Source: Methylomonas paludis (GTDB lineage: Bacteria > Pseudomonadota > Gammaproteobacteria > Methylococcales > Methylomonadaceae). Taken from it: DNA of 64,000 nucleotides. Made by a program: the position numbers and the translations under genes. The notes beneath the pieces were generated by a model. It was not told the DNA's origin and ran no database searches. It saw only the letters and a list, made by a program, of their open reading frames with translations. The stretch is from NCBI RefSeq assembly GCF_018734325.1, contig NZ_CP073754.1, positions 1,612,001-1,676,000 of the forward strand. Direction: 5' to 3'. Below are positions 26,701-36,100 of the stretch, one piece after another; the stretch's first letter is position 1; the number at the start of each line of letters is the position of its first letter.

Positions 26701-27735
26701 ATGAGCACTACCCCGCAATTATCCGTACAAGCGCTGCTATGGACCGGACACAGCCTGAAGGTACTGGATCAGCGTCTGCTGCCGGAACATATCCATTATG
26801 ATGAGTATCAAGATGGGCCGGGTGTGGCTGCCGCCATTCGCGCCATGCAGGTGCGCGGCGCCCCGGCAATCGGCATAGCTGCCGCCTATGGTGTGGTGCT
26901 GTCGGTTCAGCAGCATTTTCCGGCTGCCGACTGGCAAAGCCGGGTTGCTGCCGATATTGCCACCCTGGCCGCCTCCCGGCCTACTGCTGTTAATCTATTC
27001 TGGGCGCTGGATCAGTTGCGTCAGCTGCTGGCGGAAAACCCAGTTGAACCTTTGAGCGCAGTCACTGAACTGGCGATCAATATTCACCAGGAAGATTTGC
27101 TGGCCAATCAAGCGATGGGGGAACGGGGTGCCGACATCCTTGGCGATGCCAAAGCCGTCCTGACCCACTGCAATGCCGGGGCCTTGGCTACCGGTGGCTA
27201 TGGCACGGCCCTGGGGGTGATACGCAGCGCTTATCAACGCGGTAAATTGGAGAGTATTTATGCCGATGAAACCCGCCCCTGGCTGCAGGGAGCACGCTTG
27301 ACAGCCTGGGAACTGGCTCAGGACGGCATTCCGGTTACCCTGCTGGCCGATTCTGCTGCGGCCTGGCTGATGAAAACCGGACAAATCGACTGGATTATTG
27401 TGGGGGCTGACCGAATTGCCGCCAATGGTGATGTGGCCAATAAAATCGGCACTTATTCTCTGGCGGTGCTGGCCAAATATCATGGTGTGAAATTAATGGT
27501 GGCGGCGCCGTCCTCCACTTTTGATTTTAGTCTGGCCGATGGTTCCGGTATCGAAATCGAACAGCGGGATTCCCAGGAATTACTGCACAAGATTTATCTG
27601 GACGAACACAGTCGGGTTACCGCCTGGAATCCGGTGTTTGATGTTACCCCAGCCGCACTGATTACCGCTATCGTCACCGAACGCGGTTCGGTGATTAATC
27701 CCGGTCTGCACGGTGTGAAGAGTTTGGCTTTATGA
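26701..27735 (+). CDS. mtnA: S-methyl-5-thioribose-1-phosphate isomerase MtnA
   Basis: 344 residues. Contains the MtnA/eIF2B signature VRGAPAIGIAAAYGVV, the catalytic Cys in LTHCNAGALATGGYGTA (about 158-174) and the catalytic Asp in VGADRIAANGDVANKIGTY (about 235-253). Converts MTR-1-P to MTRu-1-P in methionine salvage. Divergent from the amidohydrolase, with about 70 bp between starts; overlaps the next gene by 4 bp (ATGA). The rest of the salvage pathway is not in the window. Confidence 0.96.
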   Translation: MSTTPQLSVQALLWTGHSLKVLDQRLLPEHIHYDEYQDGPGVAAAIRAMQVRGAPAIGIAAAYGVVLSVQQHFPAADWQSRVAADIATLAASRPTAVNLFWALDQLRQLLAENPVEPLSAVTELAINIHQEDLLANQAMGERGADILGDAKAVLTHCNAGALATGGYGTALGVIRSAYQRGKLESIYADETRPWLQGARLTAWELAQDGIPVTLLADSAAAWLMKTGQIDWIIVGADRIAANGDVANKIGTYSLAVLAKYHGVKLMVAAPSSTFDFSLADGSGIEIEQRDSQELLHKIYLDEHSRVTAWNPVFDVTPAALITAIVTERGSVINPGLHGVKSLAL

Positions 27736-28463
27736 GTACACCTAATTCTGTTAAGCAACCCTTGCTGGCCGTCCAAAGTTTATGGCAGGCTTTGCAAATG
27801 TTAAACCATCCCGATTTACGCAAATTTTTGCTGATACCGGTGTTGATCAATATCTTGTTGTTCAGCCTTGCTTTTGTGCTGGGTTATTACAGCTTTAACA
27901 GTCTGCTGCATGCTTTTATTCCGGACTGGTTATCCTGGTTAAGCTGGCTGTTATGGCCGCTGTTTGTGCTTAGTTTTCTGGTGGTGGGCTTTTTTAGTTT
28001 TACCCTGTTGGCTAATTTATTGGCGGCACCATATTACAACCGCTTGTCGGCCAAAACCCTGCAAATTATCAGTGGTGCTGCGCAGGTCGAGCCTGATTTG
28101 CCTTGGCGTCAGGTGTTTTTGGGCGAATTGAAAAGATTACGCTATATCAGCTTGCGCGCAGTACCGGGACTGGTGATATTCGCCATACCGGTATTGAATC
28201 TGTTGTCGCCGCTGCTATGGGGGGTGTTTGCCGCCTGGAGTGTAGCCATGGAATACATGGCCTACCCCCTGGAAAATCGCGGTCAGCTGTTTGACAGCCA
28301 GCAGCAGTTTTTACAGCAACAGCGCTGGGCGATGCTCAGCTTCGGCGGCATTACCAGCCTGGGGCTGGGTCTGCCGCTGGCCAATCTGCTGATTCCGCCG
28401 CTAGCGGTGATTGCCGCCACCATTTATGTGCATAATGCCGACATTAAGCTGCAAACTAAATAG
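27732..28463 (+). CDS. EI24/CysZ-like membrane protein
   Basis: 243 residues, four to five hydrophobic segments (about 32-56, 70-92, 142-170, 205-235) and the CysZ/EI24 pattern MLNHPDLRKFLLIPVLINIL and AAPYYNRLSAKT. CysZ proteins permit sulfate entry for cysteine synthesis; many family members are unassigned. Coupled to mtnA by ATGA overlap. Confidence 0.82.
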   Translation: MSTPNSVKQPLLAVQSLWQALQMLNHPDLRKFLLIPVLINILLFSLAFVLGYYSFNSLLHAFIPDWLSWLSWLLWPLFVLSFLVVGFFSFTLLANLLAAPYYNRLSAKTLQIISGAAQVEPDLPWRQVFLGELKRLRYISLRAVPGLVIFAIPVLNLLSPLLWGVFAAWSVAMEYMAYPLENRGQLFDSQQQFLQQQRWAMLSFGGITSLGLGLPLANLLIPPLAVIAATIYVHNADIKLQTK

Positions 28464-29598
28464 TTTTGCGCTTACCTAACCAGACAAGAACCATGACTGC
28501 CGAATTGAACAGCCATAAGCTGGCAGGCAGCGGTGCCGGCAGCGGTGCTGCGGAAATAGAGCCGAACAAACCATTGGTCTCGCCGTTCGGTCCAGCGGTG
28601 AAGTAAAGTTTTTGACTACTGCCTGCGCTGCTGTCATTGCCTATGCTTAAAGCCCACAGCCCGTCTATGGCCAAGGCTTGACCGTTAGTAGCGGCCAACT
28701 GCCCAACAAAGTTATGAGTCAACAGATTGTAGGCATTGATTTTGCCGTCGCCAAAATTACCGACCAGTAAATCGCCGGCATATTGACCAAATGAGCTGGG
28801 GGCAATAGCCAATCCCCAAGGTGAATCCAAGCTGCCCTGACTGGCGATTCGGCTTATCAGTTCGCCTTGAGTGTTAAATTCGTCGACATAACCATTACCC
28901 AATCCTGCCACATCATCATGCTTGGTGGCATCCTGCTTTGCGTAAGTGACAAATAGATTACCCCCCAGATTTTGGATGTCAAATGGAGCAAATCCGGCCG
29001 GCAGGTTTGGATCGCTGAAATGGCCGGTCAGCAGGGGAGCGCCATTAGACCCCGCAATTACGTCTATGCTGTTCGCTCTAAAATTGGCAGCATATAAATA
29101 GCTATTGCTGCCAACCACTGCCTCAGCTACGCCTTTGTAAACATTGGCGGGGGCTGCGGACTGCAGCGTTGCGCTGCCGCCACCCCAACCGGAAATTGTG
29201 CCGTCTTCACTGACAAAGATGAAGACATCGCCGCTGAATGCTGAGGCATTATTGTTAAACACCTGTCCGGTGATACTGCCATCACCGGGGATATTAACAG
29301 TCAATTCCACTTTAGCAACCACATTGGTGGTCGGATTGACACTGTAAACCGTGGAAACACCGGTTGCATTATCGGAAAGCCAGAATGGGCCGCCAGGGCC
29401 ATAAGCAATACCCCAGGCATTTTTTAAATTGGTATCGGTAATTTGCGCGGTATTAACCGACTGATCATCAGTGACCAGATTTTGCTGAATAAAGGCAGTG
29501 CCGGCCTCTGCCAAAGTTGAACATGACGCCAGGACTATAGTAATTGCCAAGGCTAGCGTAGGCTGCGATTTTTGTGCCGGATAATTTATCGTATTCAT
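28456..29598 (-). CDS. TIGR03118-family secreted protein with exosortase-type C-terminus
   Basis: 380 residues. Signal region (about 1-33, with ASCSTLAEA), then a beta-propeller-like body of the TIGR03118 family (LKNAWGIAYGPGGPFWLSDN; GNGYVDEFNTQGELISR; SPWGLAIAPSSFGQYAGDLL). The C-terminus (APLPASLWLF, hydrophobic helix, then GKRKTI) is a PEP-CTERM-like sorting signal recognised by an exosortase, so it is probably attached to or released at the cell surface. The 3' end overlaps the convergent EI24 gene by 8 bp. Confidence 0.85.
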   Translation of the reverse strand: MNTINYPAQKSQPTLALAITIVLASCSTLAEAGTAFIQQNLVTDDQSVNTAQITDTNLKNAWGIAYGPGGPFWLSDNATGVSTVYSVNPTTNVVAKVELTVNIPGDGSITGQVFNNNASAFSGDVFIFVSEDGTISGWGGGSATLQSAAPANVYKGVAEAVVGSNSYLYAANFRANSIDVIAGSNGAPLLTGHFSDPNLPAGFAPFDIQNLGGNLFVTYAKQDATKHDDVAGLGNGYVDEFNTQGELISRIASQGSLDSPWGLAIAPSSFGQYAGDLLVGNFGDGKINAYNLLTHNFVGQLAATNGQALAIDGLWALSIGNDSSAGSSQKLYFTAGPNGETNGLFGSISAAPLPAPLPASLWLFNSAVMVLVWLGKRKTI

Positions 29599-29747
29599 GC
29601 CAGGATCTCCAAAATTTATACCTAAGGTGAGGTGTTGATGGTCAATACCCTAGGCGTAATCAGGCCGATTCGATTTGGCTTAACCGTTTTACGCCAATTT
29701 ATTTATCCATCGCCAAGTCAATTCCGCCAATTGACTAAAGGTTCAAT

Positions 29748-29857
29748 TGTAATTATTCGGCGTAATTTGGCATGATCCTTTTTAAACAAATAGTTAGCGG
29801 CGAATGATGCGATGCACTGCGCTGGTGAATTCTACAACTATTTGTTTTTTAAAGGCT
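29748..29857 (+). repeat. Dispersed palindromic repeat, copy 1
   Basis: Within the 330-bp gap before the TorF-like gene. Starts GTAATTATTCGGCGTAA; outer arms AAACAAATAGTT and AACTATTTGTT enclose GATGCGATGCACTGCGC. Homologous to copies at 35931 and 46299 and, inverted, to the 12.6-kb array. Nothing else is seen in this gap. Confidence 0.8.
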
Positions 29858-29927
29858 ATGTTTGCGTTAATAGTGGATTTAGGTAAAAATCGAACCCGTA
29901 TCCATCCAATATTCAAATCATGGCAGT

Positions 29928-30668
29928 ATGCGTTCAGAAAACTTCCCCATTAATTTTATTCAACCGCTTATCCAACTAATGTGTTTGCTATGTTGGGCAA
30001 CAGCGAGTGCCGATTGGCATGGTGATTTAAGTTTTCGCAGTGAATACGTTTACCGAGGATATTCAAAAAGCCGGGGTAATCCGGTGGTGCAGGCCGACCT
30101 GCATTATCAGGCTGAAGCGGGCTGGCTGTTGGGCTCCGGGGTTTCCCAAGTCAGTTTTGATGATCATGCCTATCCAGGGTATTCTGAACTGGAAATCAAG
30201 CCGTATCTGGGCTACAACCTGGCACTGTCCGCCGATTGGCGTACCGAGTTATCAGTGACTGGTTATTTCTATAACAATAAAGTTTTTGCCCATGATGCCG
30301 ATTATGCGGAATTTTCTGCGGCTGTACATTATCAGGATGGGCTGAGTGCCAGGTTTTTCTTCGCGCCCGATGCCTATCAGCGCCATGCCGCCGTACCAGG
30401 CTACGAGCTAAATTATCGCCGTGAGCTATTGGATAATGTGCAGTTATCAGGTGGCCTGGGTTATTCCCAGGCGACAGCCTCGCTCGGTCAGGACTATTTT
30501 TACTGGAATCTGGGCGGCAGCTGGTTTTTGATGCGTAATCTGGCACTTGATATTCGCTATGTTGATGTGCATTTGGCTGATTATCCGCGCACAGACTACT
30601 ACCAGAATGAATTTTATCCTCGTCCGCTGGAGAATCAGTATTTGGTGTCAGTCACGTTAGGGTTCTAA
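29928..30668 (+). CDS. TorF-family putative porin (TIGR02001)
   Basis: 246 residues. Signal peptide (about 1-28), then the family opening DLSFRSEYVYRGYSKSRGNP and eight or more beta strands ending LVSVTLGF with a terminal Phe, as in outer-membrane barrels. TIGR02001 members are small barrels of unknown substrate. The ECF sigma factor gene follows after about 90 bp and may regulate it, though this is inference. Confidence 0.88.
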   Translation: MRSENFPINFIQPLIQLMCLLCWATASADWHGDLSFRSEYVYRGYSKSRGNPVVQADLHYQAEAGWLLGSGVSQVSFDDHAYPGYSELEIKPYLGYNLALSADWRTELSVTGYFYNNKVFAHDADYAEFSAAVHYQDGLSARFFFAPDAYQRHAAVPGYELNYRRELLDNVQLSGGLGYSQATASLGQDYFYWNLGGSWFLMRNLALDIRYVDVHLADYPRTDYYQNEFYPRPLENQYLVSVTLGF

Positions 30669-30755
30669 AAAAAATAATTGTTTTTGAACCTTTGCAGCCT
30701 ATTCAGGAATACAGAGTATGGTACAAACAGAAATAACAGGAACATAGATTGAACT

Positions 30756-31352
30756 ATGCTGCGCTTAGTCCATACCCAACATCAGCCATCGCTATCCAGG
30801 CAATCCGATACCGAAATGGATGAAAGTATCCTGCTGGGCCATATTGCTGAAGGAGATGCAGCGGCGTTTGAATTGTTTTATAAAATGTACTACCCAAGGT
30901 TATTTCGGTTTATTTTGCGTATGACCCGCCAGCCTGAATCAGTTGAAGAGTTGATTCAGGAAACGCTGTTGGTGGTATGGGAAAAGCCCCATAAATTTAA
31001 TCATGACAGCAAAATATCGACCTGGATATTCGGTATTGCCTATCACAAGGCGCTCAAGTCAATGTCACGCCATAACCGGCGGCGTATGGATGTCGATGTC
31101 GACGAATTAAAGGAAATCATGGGTGACCCAGGCGCCAATCCCGCCCAACACCAGGAAAATGCCGATTGGCTAAATACTGCTTTGGCCGTTTTGTCGCCGG
31201 AGCAACGGGCAGTTATCGAGCTGACTTTTTATCACGGACTGGCTTACCAGGACATTGCCAAAATCCTTAATTGCCCGGAAGGCACTGTCAAGACCCGCAT
31301 GTTTCATGCTCGCAAAAAACTGCAGTTTTTTGCTGAAACACAAGAGAGATAG
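30756..31352 (+). CDS. ECF-type RNA polymerase sigma factor
   Basis: 198 residues. Region 2 (about 40-105; YYPRLFRFILRMTRQPESVE, ELIQETLLVVWEKP) and region 4 (about 135-190; ALAVLSPEQRAVIELTFYHG, LAYQDIAKILNCPEGTVKTR). The first ATG gives an extra ~35 residues; ATG at codon 21 (MDESILLGHIAEGD) is a plausible alternative. Directs a stress or envelope regulon; its partner anti-sigma factor starts 2 bp downstream. Confidence 0.93.
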   Translation: MLRLVHTQHQPSLSRQSDTEMDESILLGHIAEGDAAAFELFYKMYYPRLFRFILRMTRQPESVEELIQETLLVVWEKPHKFNHDSKISTWIFGIAYHKALKSMSRHNRRRMDVDVDELKEIMGDPGANPAQHQENADWLNTALAVLSPEQRAVIELTFYHGLAYQDIAKILNCPEGTVKTRMFHARKKLQFFAETQER

Positions 31353-31354
31353 CC

Positions 31355-32050
31355 ATGAATATAGCCAATAATTTTTCAGCAGCAAAACAACAACACCAGC
31401 AAATACAGCTATTATTGCCGTGGTATGTCAATCAAAGCCTAGTAGGTCATGAGCAGCGCCAGGTGGAAACACATTTACGCAATTGCCTGCTGTGCAGAAA
31501 GGAGTTATTGAGATTGCAGCAACTTTCCGTGGCGATTAATGAACCCGCTGACCTGAAAGTAGCGGCAGAAATATCTTTTACGGATTTGCGCACCAAAATG
31601 CGCAATAAGCCGGCAGGCCGGCAGTCGCAAATCAGCGCCATTCTGGCCAGATTTAAATCTTTGCCGACAAATAGTGCAGATACGTCGCAACGGAACCGGA
31701 CTCACAGCTGCAATTTTGCTATTGCCGCCACAGTGTTGCTGATATTTATGCCGCTGGTTTGGAAATGGTGGTGGCGACAATCAGTCAATAACTATTACAC
31801 ACTGTCAGCTCAAATTCCGGCTTCCGCTACAGATAAACTGCATGTGGTTTTTACCCAAGCGGCAAGTGCTGCCCAAATTGATGCCTTGCTGGCCCAAACT
31901 CAGTTGCATCGTGTTGAGGGGCCTAATAGTATCGGAGTCTATACCTTAGAGTTGAACCAGACTGAAAACAATCGGAATATGACCAATACAATCGAATTTT
32001 TACGCCGACAAACCTTGATCATACTGGCCGAACCGGCTATTCAGCCCTAA
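31355..32050 (+). CDS. Membrane anti-sigma factor with zinc-finger-like N-terminus
   Basis: 231 residues. N-terminal ZAS-type motif H-x3-C-x2-C (ETHLRNCLLCRKE, about 34-46), a linker, one membrane helix (about 128-145, IAATVLLIFMPLVW) and an outer domain of about 85 residues. The order cytoplasmic finger / helix / periplasmic domain is that of anti-sigma factors that hold an ECF sigma inactive. Placed directly after the sigma gene and just before a subtilase. Confidence 0.85.
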   Translation: MNIANNFSAAKQQHQQIQLLLPWYVNQSLVGHEQRQVETHLRNCLLCRKELLRLQQLSVAINEPADLKVAAEISFTDLRTKMRNKPAGRQSQISAILARFKSLPTNSADTSQRNRTHSCNFAIAATVLLIFMPLVWKWWWRQSVNNYYTLSAQIPASATDKLHVVFTQAASAAQIDALLAQTQLHRVEGPNSIGVYTLELNQTENNRNMTNTIEFLRRQTLIILAEPAIQP

Positions 32051-32057
32051 GCAGAGT

Positions 32058-33344
32058 ATGAATATTTTGCCGATAGTGCTTGGGCTATGGCTGATGTCAA
32101 CACTGGGCGGTTGTGCCCAAAACACTGCAGTTTACCGCCTGGGTGACAGTCCAACCGCCGAGGATCGCCGCCTGCTGGTGACTTTTGCCGATCAAAGTAT
32201 CAATAGAAGCTTGTCAGCTAATCCACAAGATGGTTATCGGGCGTTGGATCAATACTCCAATTCGGGCTGGAGCCGACATTTTGCGGTTGAACTGGCGGAT
32301 CGCCACCATTTACAAATGATCACGCAATGGCCGGTTACAGAGTTGGGTTTAAGCTGTGTTGTTTATGAAGTGTCCGATCAGGCCCGACTAAAACAGGCAA
32401 TAAGGGATTTAGAAAATGATAGTGAGCTTGTTTCTGTGCAACGCATGAATAACTTCAAGGTGTTAGCCGAGGGATCAGTATCTGCCCAGTCGCAAAAAGA
32501 TCCCTATCTGTCCTTGCAAAGCAGCTATCGATCTCTGGGTATCAGCAGTTTGCACGCTATAGCCACCGGTCGTGGGGTGCGGATCGCCTTGATTGATAGT
32601 GGGGTTGATGTCGCGCATCCTGATCTGCAGGGCCAAATCAAGTTTAGCCAAAATCTGGCGACAGAACCAGCGGATCACAATCTGGCAGATGTTCACGGTA
32701 CTGCAGTAGCCGGTGTGTTAGTCGCTAAACTGGATAATGGTATCGGTATTGCCGGTATAGCGCCGCACGCGGAAGTATTTGCATTACGCGCCTGTTGGCC
32801 TAACCAGCCCGGTGCCCTGGCCGCGCAATGCAACAGTTTTACACTGGCTTTGGCTTTAAATCAGGCTATACGCCTGGATAGTCAGATTATCAATTTGAGC
32901 ATAAGCGGCCCGGATGATCCCTTATTGAGTTTATTGATAGACCGGGCCTTGCTTAAGGGCATTATCGTGATTGCAGCGGTACCAAGTAAAGATCAATCTG
33001 GTGGTTTCCCTGCTAATATGGAAGGGGTAATCGCCGTAGGGCGCGGTGTAGAGAATCATTCCGCGCAGATTATTGCGCCTGGTCAGGATATTCTTACCAC
33101 TGTGCCACATCAGGCCTATGACTTTATGACCGGCAGTTCTTTTGCTACCCCGCATGTAGCCGGTATAACCGCTTTATTGCTGCAACTGCATCCGGATTGG
33201 AAAATTGCCGATATCAGGCGCTTGCTGGCGGATGGATTAGAGCAGGTCAGTCCGCATTTGCTGGATGAGACCGACGGTTTTCGGACTGGCTCGACAACTT
33301 TGGCAGTTTGCCCACCCAGTCAAGACGATTGTAAGCGGCGTTAG
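32058..33344 (+). CDS. S8-family (subtilisin-like) lipoprotein peptidase
   Basis: 428 residues. Lipobox LGGC (Cys 19) suggests a lipoprotein. Catalytic Asp180 (ALIDSGVDVAHPDL), His213 (DVHGTAVAGV) and Ser361 (TGSSFATPHVAG) are present. The oxyanion-hole Asn of the usual AAGN motif is not found: the equivalent strand reads VIAAVPSKDQSGGFPAN. Cys 100, 246 and 258 could form disulfides. It starts 7 bp after the anti-sigma gene, so the three are one operon; the protease may act in the signal pathway. Reduced activity is possible. Confidence 0.9.
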   Translation: MNILPIVLGLWLMSTLGGCAQNTAVYRLGDSPTAEDRRLLVTFADQSINRSLSANPQDGYRALDQYSNSGWSRHFAVELADRHHLQMITQWPVTELGLSCVVYEVSDQARLKQAIRDLENDSELVSVQRMNNFKVLAEGSVSAQSQKDPYLSLQSSYRSLGISSLHAIATGRGVRIALIDSGVDVAHPDLQGQIKFSQNLATEPADHNLADVHGTAVAGVLVAKLDNGIGIAGIAPHAEVFALRACWPNQPGALAAQCNSFTLALALNQAIRLDSQIINLSISGPDDPLLSLLIDRALLKGIIVIAAVPSKDQSGGFPANMEGVIAVGRGVENHSAQIIAPGQDILTTVPHQAYDFMTGSSFATPHVAGITALLLQLHPDWKIADIRRLLADGLEQVSPHLLDETDGFRTGSTTLAVCPPSQDDCKRR

Positions 33345-33550
33345 CGTGGTGATGATAAAAAACATTGTGACCAGCCTCACAACTTCGCCCTACATTTGGA
33401 TAATGGTCACATAAACCCGTTAAACTATCTAACAAATACCTCAAGCAGAACAGTATTGTTTAACAGGAATTCGAACTTTGCCATAATTTGAGCTGAAGCT
33501 CAAAAGTGCCTGGTTTATAACATTGAATAGTTTTTAAATAGCGGTAAAAC

Positions 33551-34675
33551 ATGATGAATCTCCCATATATAGGTAAACCCAAAAAACTGATGCAAGCTGG
33601 CGGTGCTGTCATGATAATGCTGACGGCCGTTTGTTTGGAGCCTTATGACATGATAGACGGCGTTACTGCCGCTTCTATCATTCATCCAACGGCTGTGCCG
33701 GTATTACAGTTAACCGGTACACCCGCTATCATTAATAACACCATCACCGCCGTAAAAGGCCAGCCCGTCACTGTCAATTTTTCCGGTACGGATCCCAACG
33801 GCTATCAGGCCTATATCGTTATGGGCATCATTCAGAATCAAATGCTTTATCCACCCGGTTTCACCGGTAATCACTTGCCTAAGGGCGCAACCCTTAAAAA
33901 AGGTACGGACAATACTAATGCCGTATTTACCTGGAACCCGCCTGCCAGCGCATCGGGTGGCGCACCATTGGTAATTGACTTTGGGGTTTTTAATACCTAT
34001 GGCAATACCAATTACAATCAACAAACTATTAGCATTAAAGTTAACGATATAACCGGTCCAACGTTTGCACCGACCATGACAACCCAGGATACTGTGTATG
34101 TTGGTGTGCCGGTTACCTTTCCGGTACAGGTTAAACCCGATGCAGATAAGGATAATGTATTGATTACCGCGACCAATTTACCCGCGGGTGCCACATTGAC
34201 CAGCCCGGCCAAAAACAGCAAAGGTATTTGGATAGCCAATTTAAACTGGACACCTACTCTGGCCGAACTAGGTCAGTCCAATGTGACCTTTACCGCTCAG
34301 GATGCCAACGATAGCGCCTCAACAGCCGTCAATTTTACCACTAATTTTACCGTGCTGAATGTGACTACCCCGGCTTTTGCCGCCAGTATGCCTACCCAGC
34401 AAAAAGCCGTGGTTAACAAAACCTTGACATTCCACGTTATCGTCAACCCCGATCCGCACACCAATGATGTGCAAATCAGTGCTGAAGGTTTACCAAGTGG
34501 TGCCAGCCTTAGTGCCCCCAAACTGGTTAAAGGACAATTAATTTCCACCTTGAGCTGGAAACCAAGCAAGGGTCAATTGAACAATAGTTACGCGGTAACA
34601 TTTGTTGCCGTTGACAATCTGGCTGGCGCTCAAGCAGACGATTTTACAACCACTTTTACGGTGGCGAGCAAGTAA
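33551..34675 (+). CDS. Secreted Ig/cadherin-like three-domain protein (paralogue A)
   Basis: 374 residues, function unknown. Hydrophobic N-terminus (AVMIMLTAVCLEP) followed by YDMIDGVTAASIIHPTAVPV, also in the next gene. Three Ig-like beta domains: about 55-170 (VTVNFSGTDPNGYQAYIVMG), about 175-275 (NVLITATNLPAGATL, LNWTPTLAELGQSNVTFTAQ) and about 280-374 (DVQISAEGLPSGASL, LSWKPSKGQL). Putative-Ig/He_PIG-like modules bind ligands or build surface structures. About 61% of aligned positions look identical to the next gene by eye, so the pair is a tandem duplication. Confidence 0.7.
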   Translation: MMNLPYIGKPKKLMQAGGAVMIMLTAVCLEPYDMIDGVTAASIIHPTAVPVLQLTGTPAIINNTITAVKGQPVTVNFSGTDPNGYQAYIVMGIIQNQMLYPPGFTGNHLPKGATLKKGTDNTNAVFTWNPPASASGGAPLVIDFGVFNTYGNTNYNQQTISIKVNDITGPTFAPTMTTQDTVYVGVPVTFPVQVKPDADKDNVLITATNLPAGATLTSPAKNSKGIWIANLNWTPTLAELGQSNVTFTAQDANDSASTAVNFTTNFTVLNVTTPAFAASMPTQQKAVVNKTLTFHVIVNPDPHTNDVQISAEGLPSGASLSAPKLVKGQLISTLSWKPSKGQLNNSYAVTFVAVDNLAGAQADDFTTTFTVASK

Positions 34676-34750
34676 ACTCGATGAAGCCGGGGCATATTAT
34701 AATGCTATGATTTGCCCCGAAACCTTTTGCTAATATTTAATTGTGGAAAT

Positions 34751-35869
34751 ATGCATATTCATTTAACAGGCCGACCTAATAAATTATTCCGAACCAGCGG
34801 AGGCCTGTTACTGATGGCAATGGCTGTCGCTTTGGAGCCCTATAACGTCATCGATGGGGTTACGGCAGCTTCAACTATTCAACCAACCGCAGTCCCCATT
34901 CTAAAATTAAGCAGTACCCCACCAATTATTAATAATATTGTTAGTGTCAGTCCAGGCCAGACTGTGACCATTGATTTGTCCGGTCGCGACCCAAATGGTT
35001 ATAACAGCTATCTATACATGGGCATTTTTCAGGCCGGCAATTTTTACCCGCCTAATACCTCGGGTTTAAAATTAGCCAAGGGGGCCAAATTTAAAAATGG
35101 TTCCAACAACACCAAAGCCGTGTACACCTGGACAGCGCCGGCGGGATCGGCCAGTATCCCACCGGTTGTGGTGCAATTTGGTGTTTATAACAGCTATGGC
35201 TCCGGCAACCAAAGTGCACAGACTGTGACGCTGAAATCCATTGATGCCACCGGACCCAGTTTTGCACCTACCATGAAAGCCGTGGAAACTGTTTATGCCA
35301 ACCTGCCGGTTTCGTATCAGGTTGTGGTGGATGCCGATGTCGATAAAGATAATGTCATTATAAGCGCCACCAATTTACCGGCTGGGGCCAGCCTGACGCC
35401 TGCCGCTAAAAACAAGAAAGGCCAATGGCTGGCCAATCTGGTATGGACCCCCAGCCTGGATGAGCTTGGTCAGACCAATATCAGTTTTACTGCCCAGGAT
35501 GTTAACGAAACCCAGACCATCCCGCAATTTACTACCAATTTTACGGTACTGAATGTAGTTTCGCCGGCTTTTGCGGTGAGTATGCCTAGCCAGGAAAATG
35601 CTGCAGTCAATAAAACACTTACATACAAAGTCATCCTTAATCCTGACCCGCATACGAATAAAATCTTGATCAGCGCCAGCGGTTTGCCGCCCAAAGCAGT
35701 GTTAAGCAAGCCCAAACTAGTTAAAGGCCAGGTGATTGCCACCCTGACCTGGAAACCCACCAAGGCCGAGTTGAATCAGGTTTACCCTGTGACATTCAGT
35801 GCTGTGGATAATCTGCCTGGAGCGCCCGCGGTAGAGTTTAACAGCACGTTTACTGTTACCAGCAAATAA
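34751..35869 (+). CDS. Secreted Ig/cadherin-like three-domain protein (paralogue B)
   Basis: 372 residues from the ATG at 34751 (an upstream TTG at 34712 is less likely; the ATG aligns with paralogue A). Same layout: hydrophobic segment GGLLLMAMAVALEPYNVIDG, then three Ig-like domains with the shared phrases SGRDPNGYNSYLYMGI, NLPAGASLTPAAKN, WTPSLDELGQTNISFTAQD. It lies 75 bp after paralogue A in the same direction and ends near a dispersed hairpin repeat. Confidence 0.7.
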   Translation: MHIHLTGRPNKLFRTSGGLLLMAMAVALEPYNVIDGVTAASTIQPTAVPILKLSSTPPIINNIVSVSPGQTVTIDLSGRDPNGYNSYLYMGIFQAGNFYPPNTSGLKLAKGAKFKNGSNNTKAVYTWTAPAGSASIPPVVVQFGVYNSYGSGNQSAQTVTLKSIDATGPSFAPTMKAVETVYANLPVSYQVVVDADVDKDNVIISATNLPAGASLTPAAKNKKGQWLANLVWTPSLDELGQTNISFTAQDVNETQTIPQFTTNFTVLNVVSPAFAVSMPSQENAAVNKTLTYKVILNPDPHTNKILISASGLPPKAVLSKPKLVKGQVIATLTWKPTKAELNQVYPVTFSAVDNLPGAPAVEFNSTFTVTSK

Positions 35870-35930
35870 CCGGGTATGCGTGCCTGATTGCTTGAAATGG
35901 CCTGTTTAATGCCAACCAGCTTAATATTAT

Positions 35931-36046
35931 TGGTAATTATTCAGCGTAAATATTGGATTATCCTTTTTAAATAGGTCGTTAGCTTGTAATGATGCGCTGG
36001 ACAGCGTTTAGCACATCCAACAACGAGCTGTTTTTAAAGGGATTAC
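35931..36046 (+). repeat. Dispersed palindromic repeat, copy 2
   Basis: GGTAATTATTCAGCGTAA leads into a long hairpin: TTTAAATAGGTCGTT versus AACGAGCTGTTTTTAAA around GATGCGCTGGACAGCG, TTTAGCACATCC. The core is the minus-strand reading of the 12.6-kb array unit. Confidence 0.8.
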
Positions 36047-36100
36047 TGGGCTTTTTGTAGTGTTTAATAATCACAATTTATCTTAATCAAATACAACATC

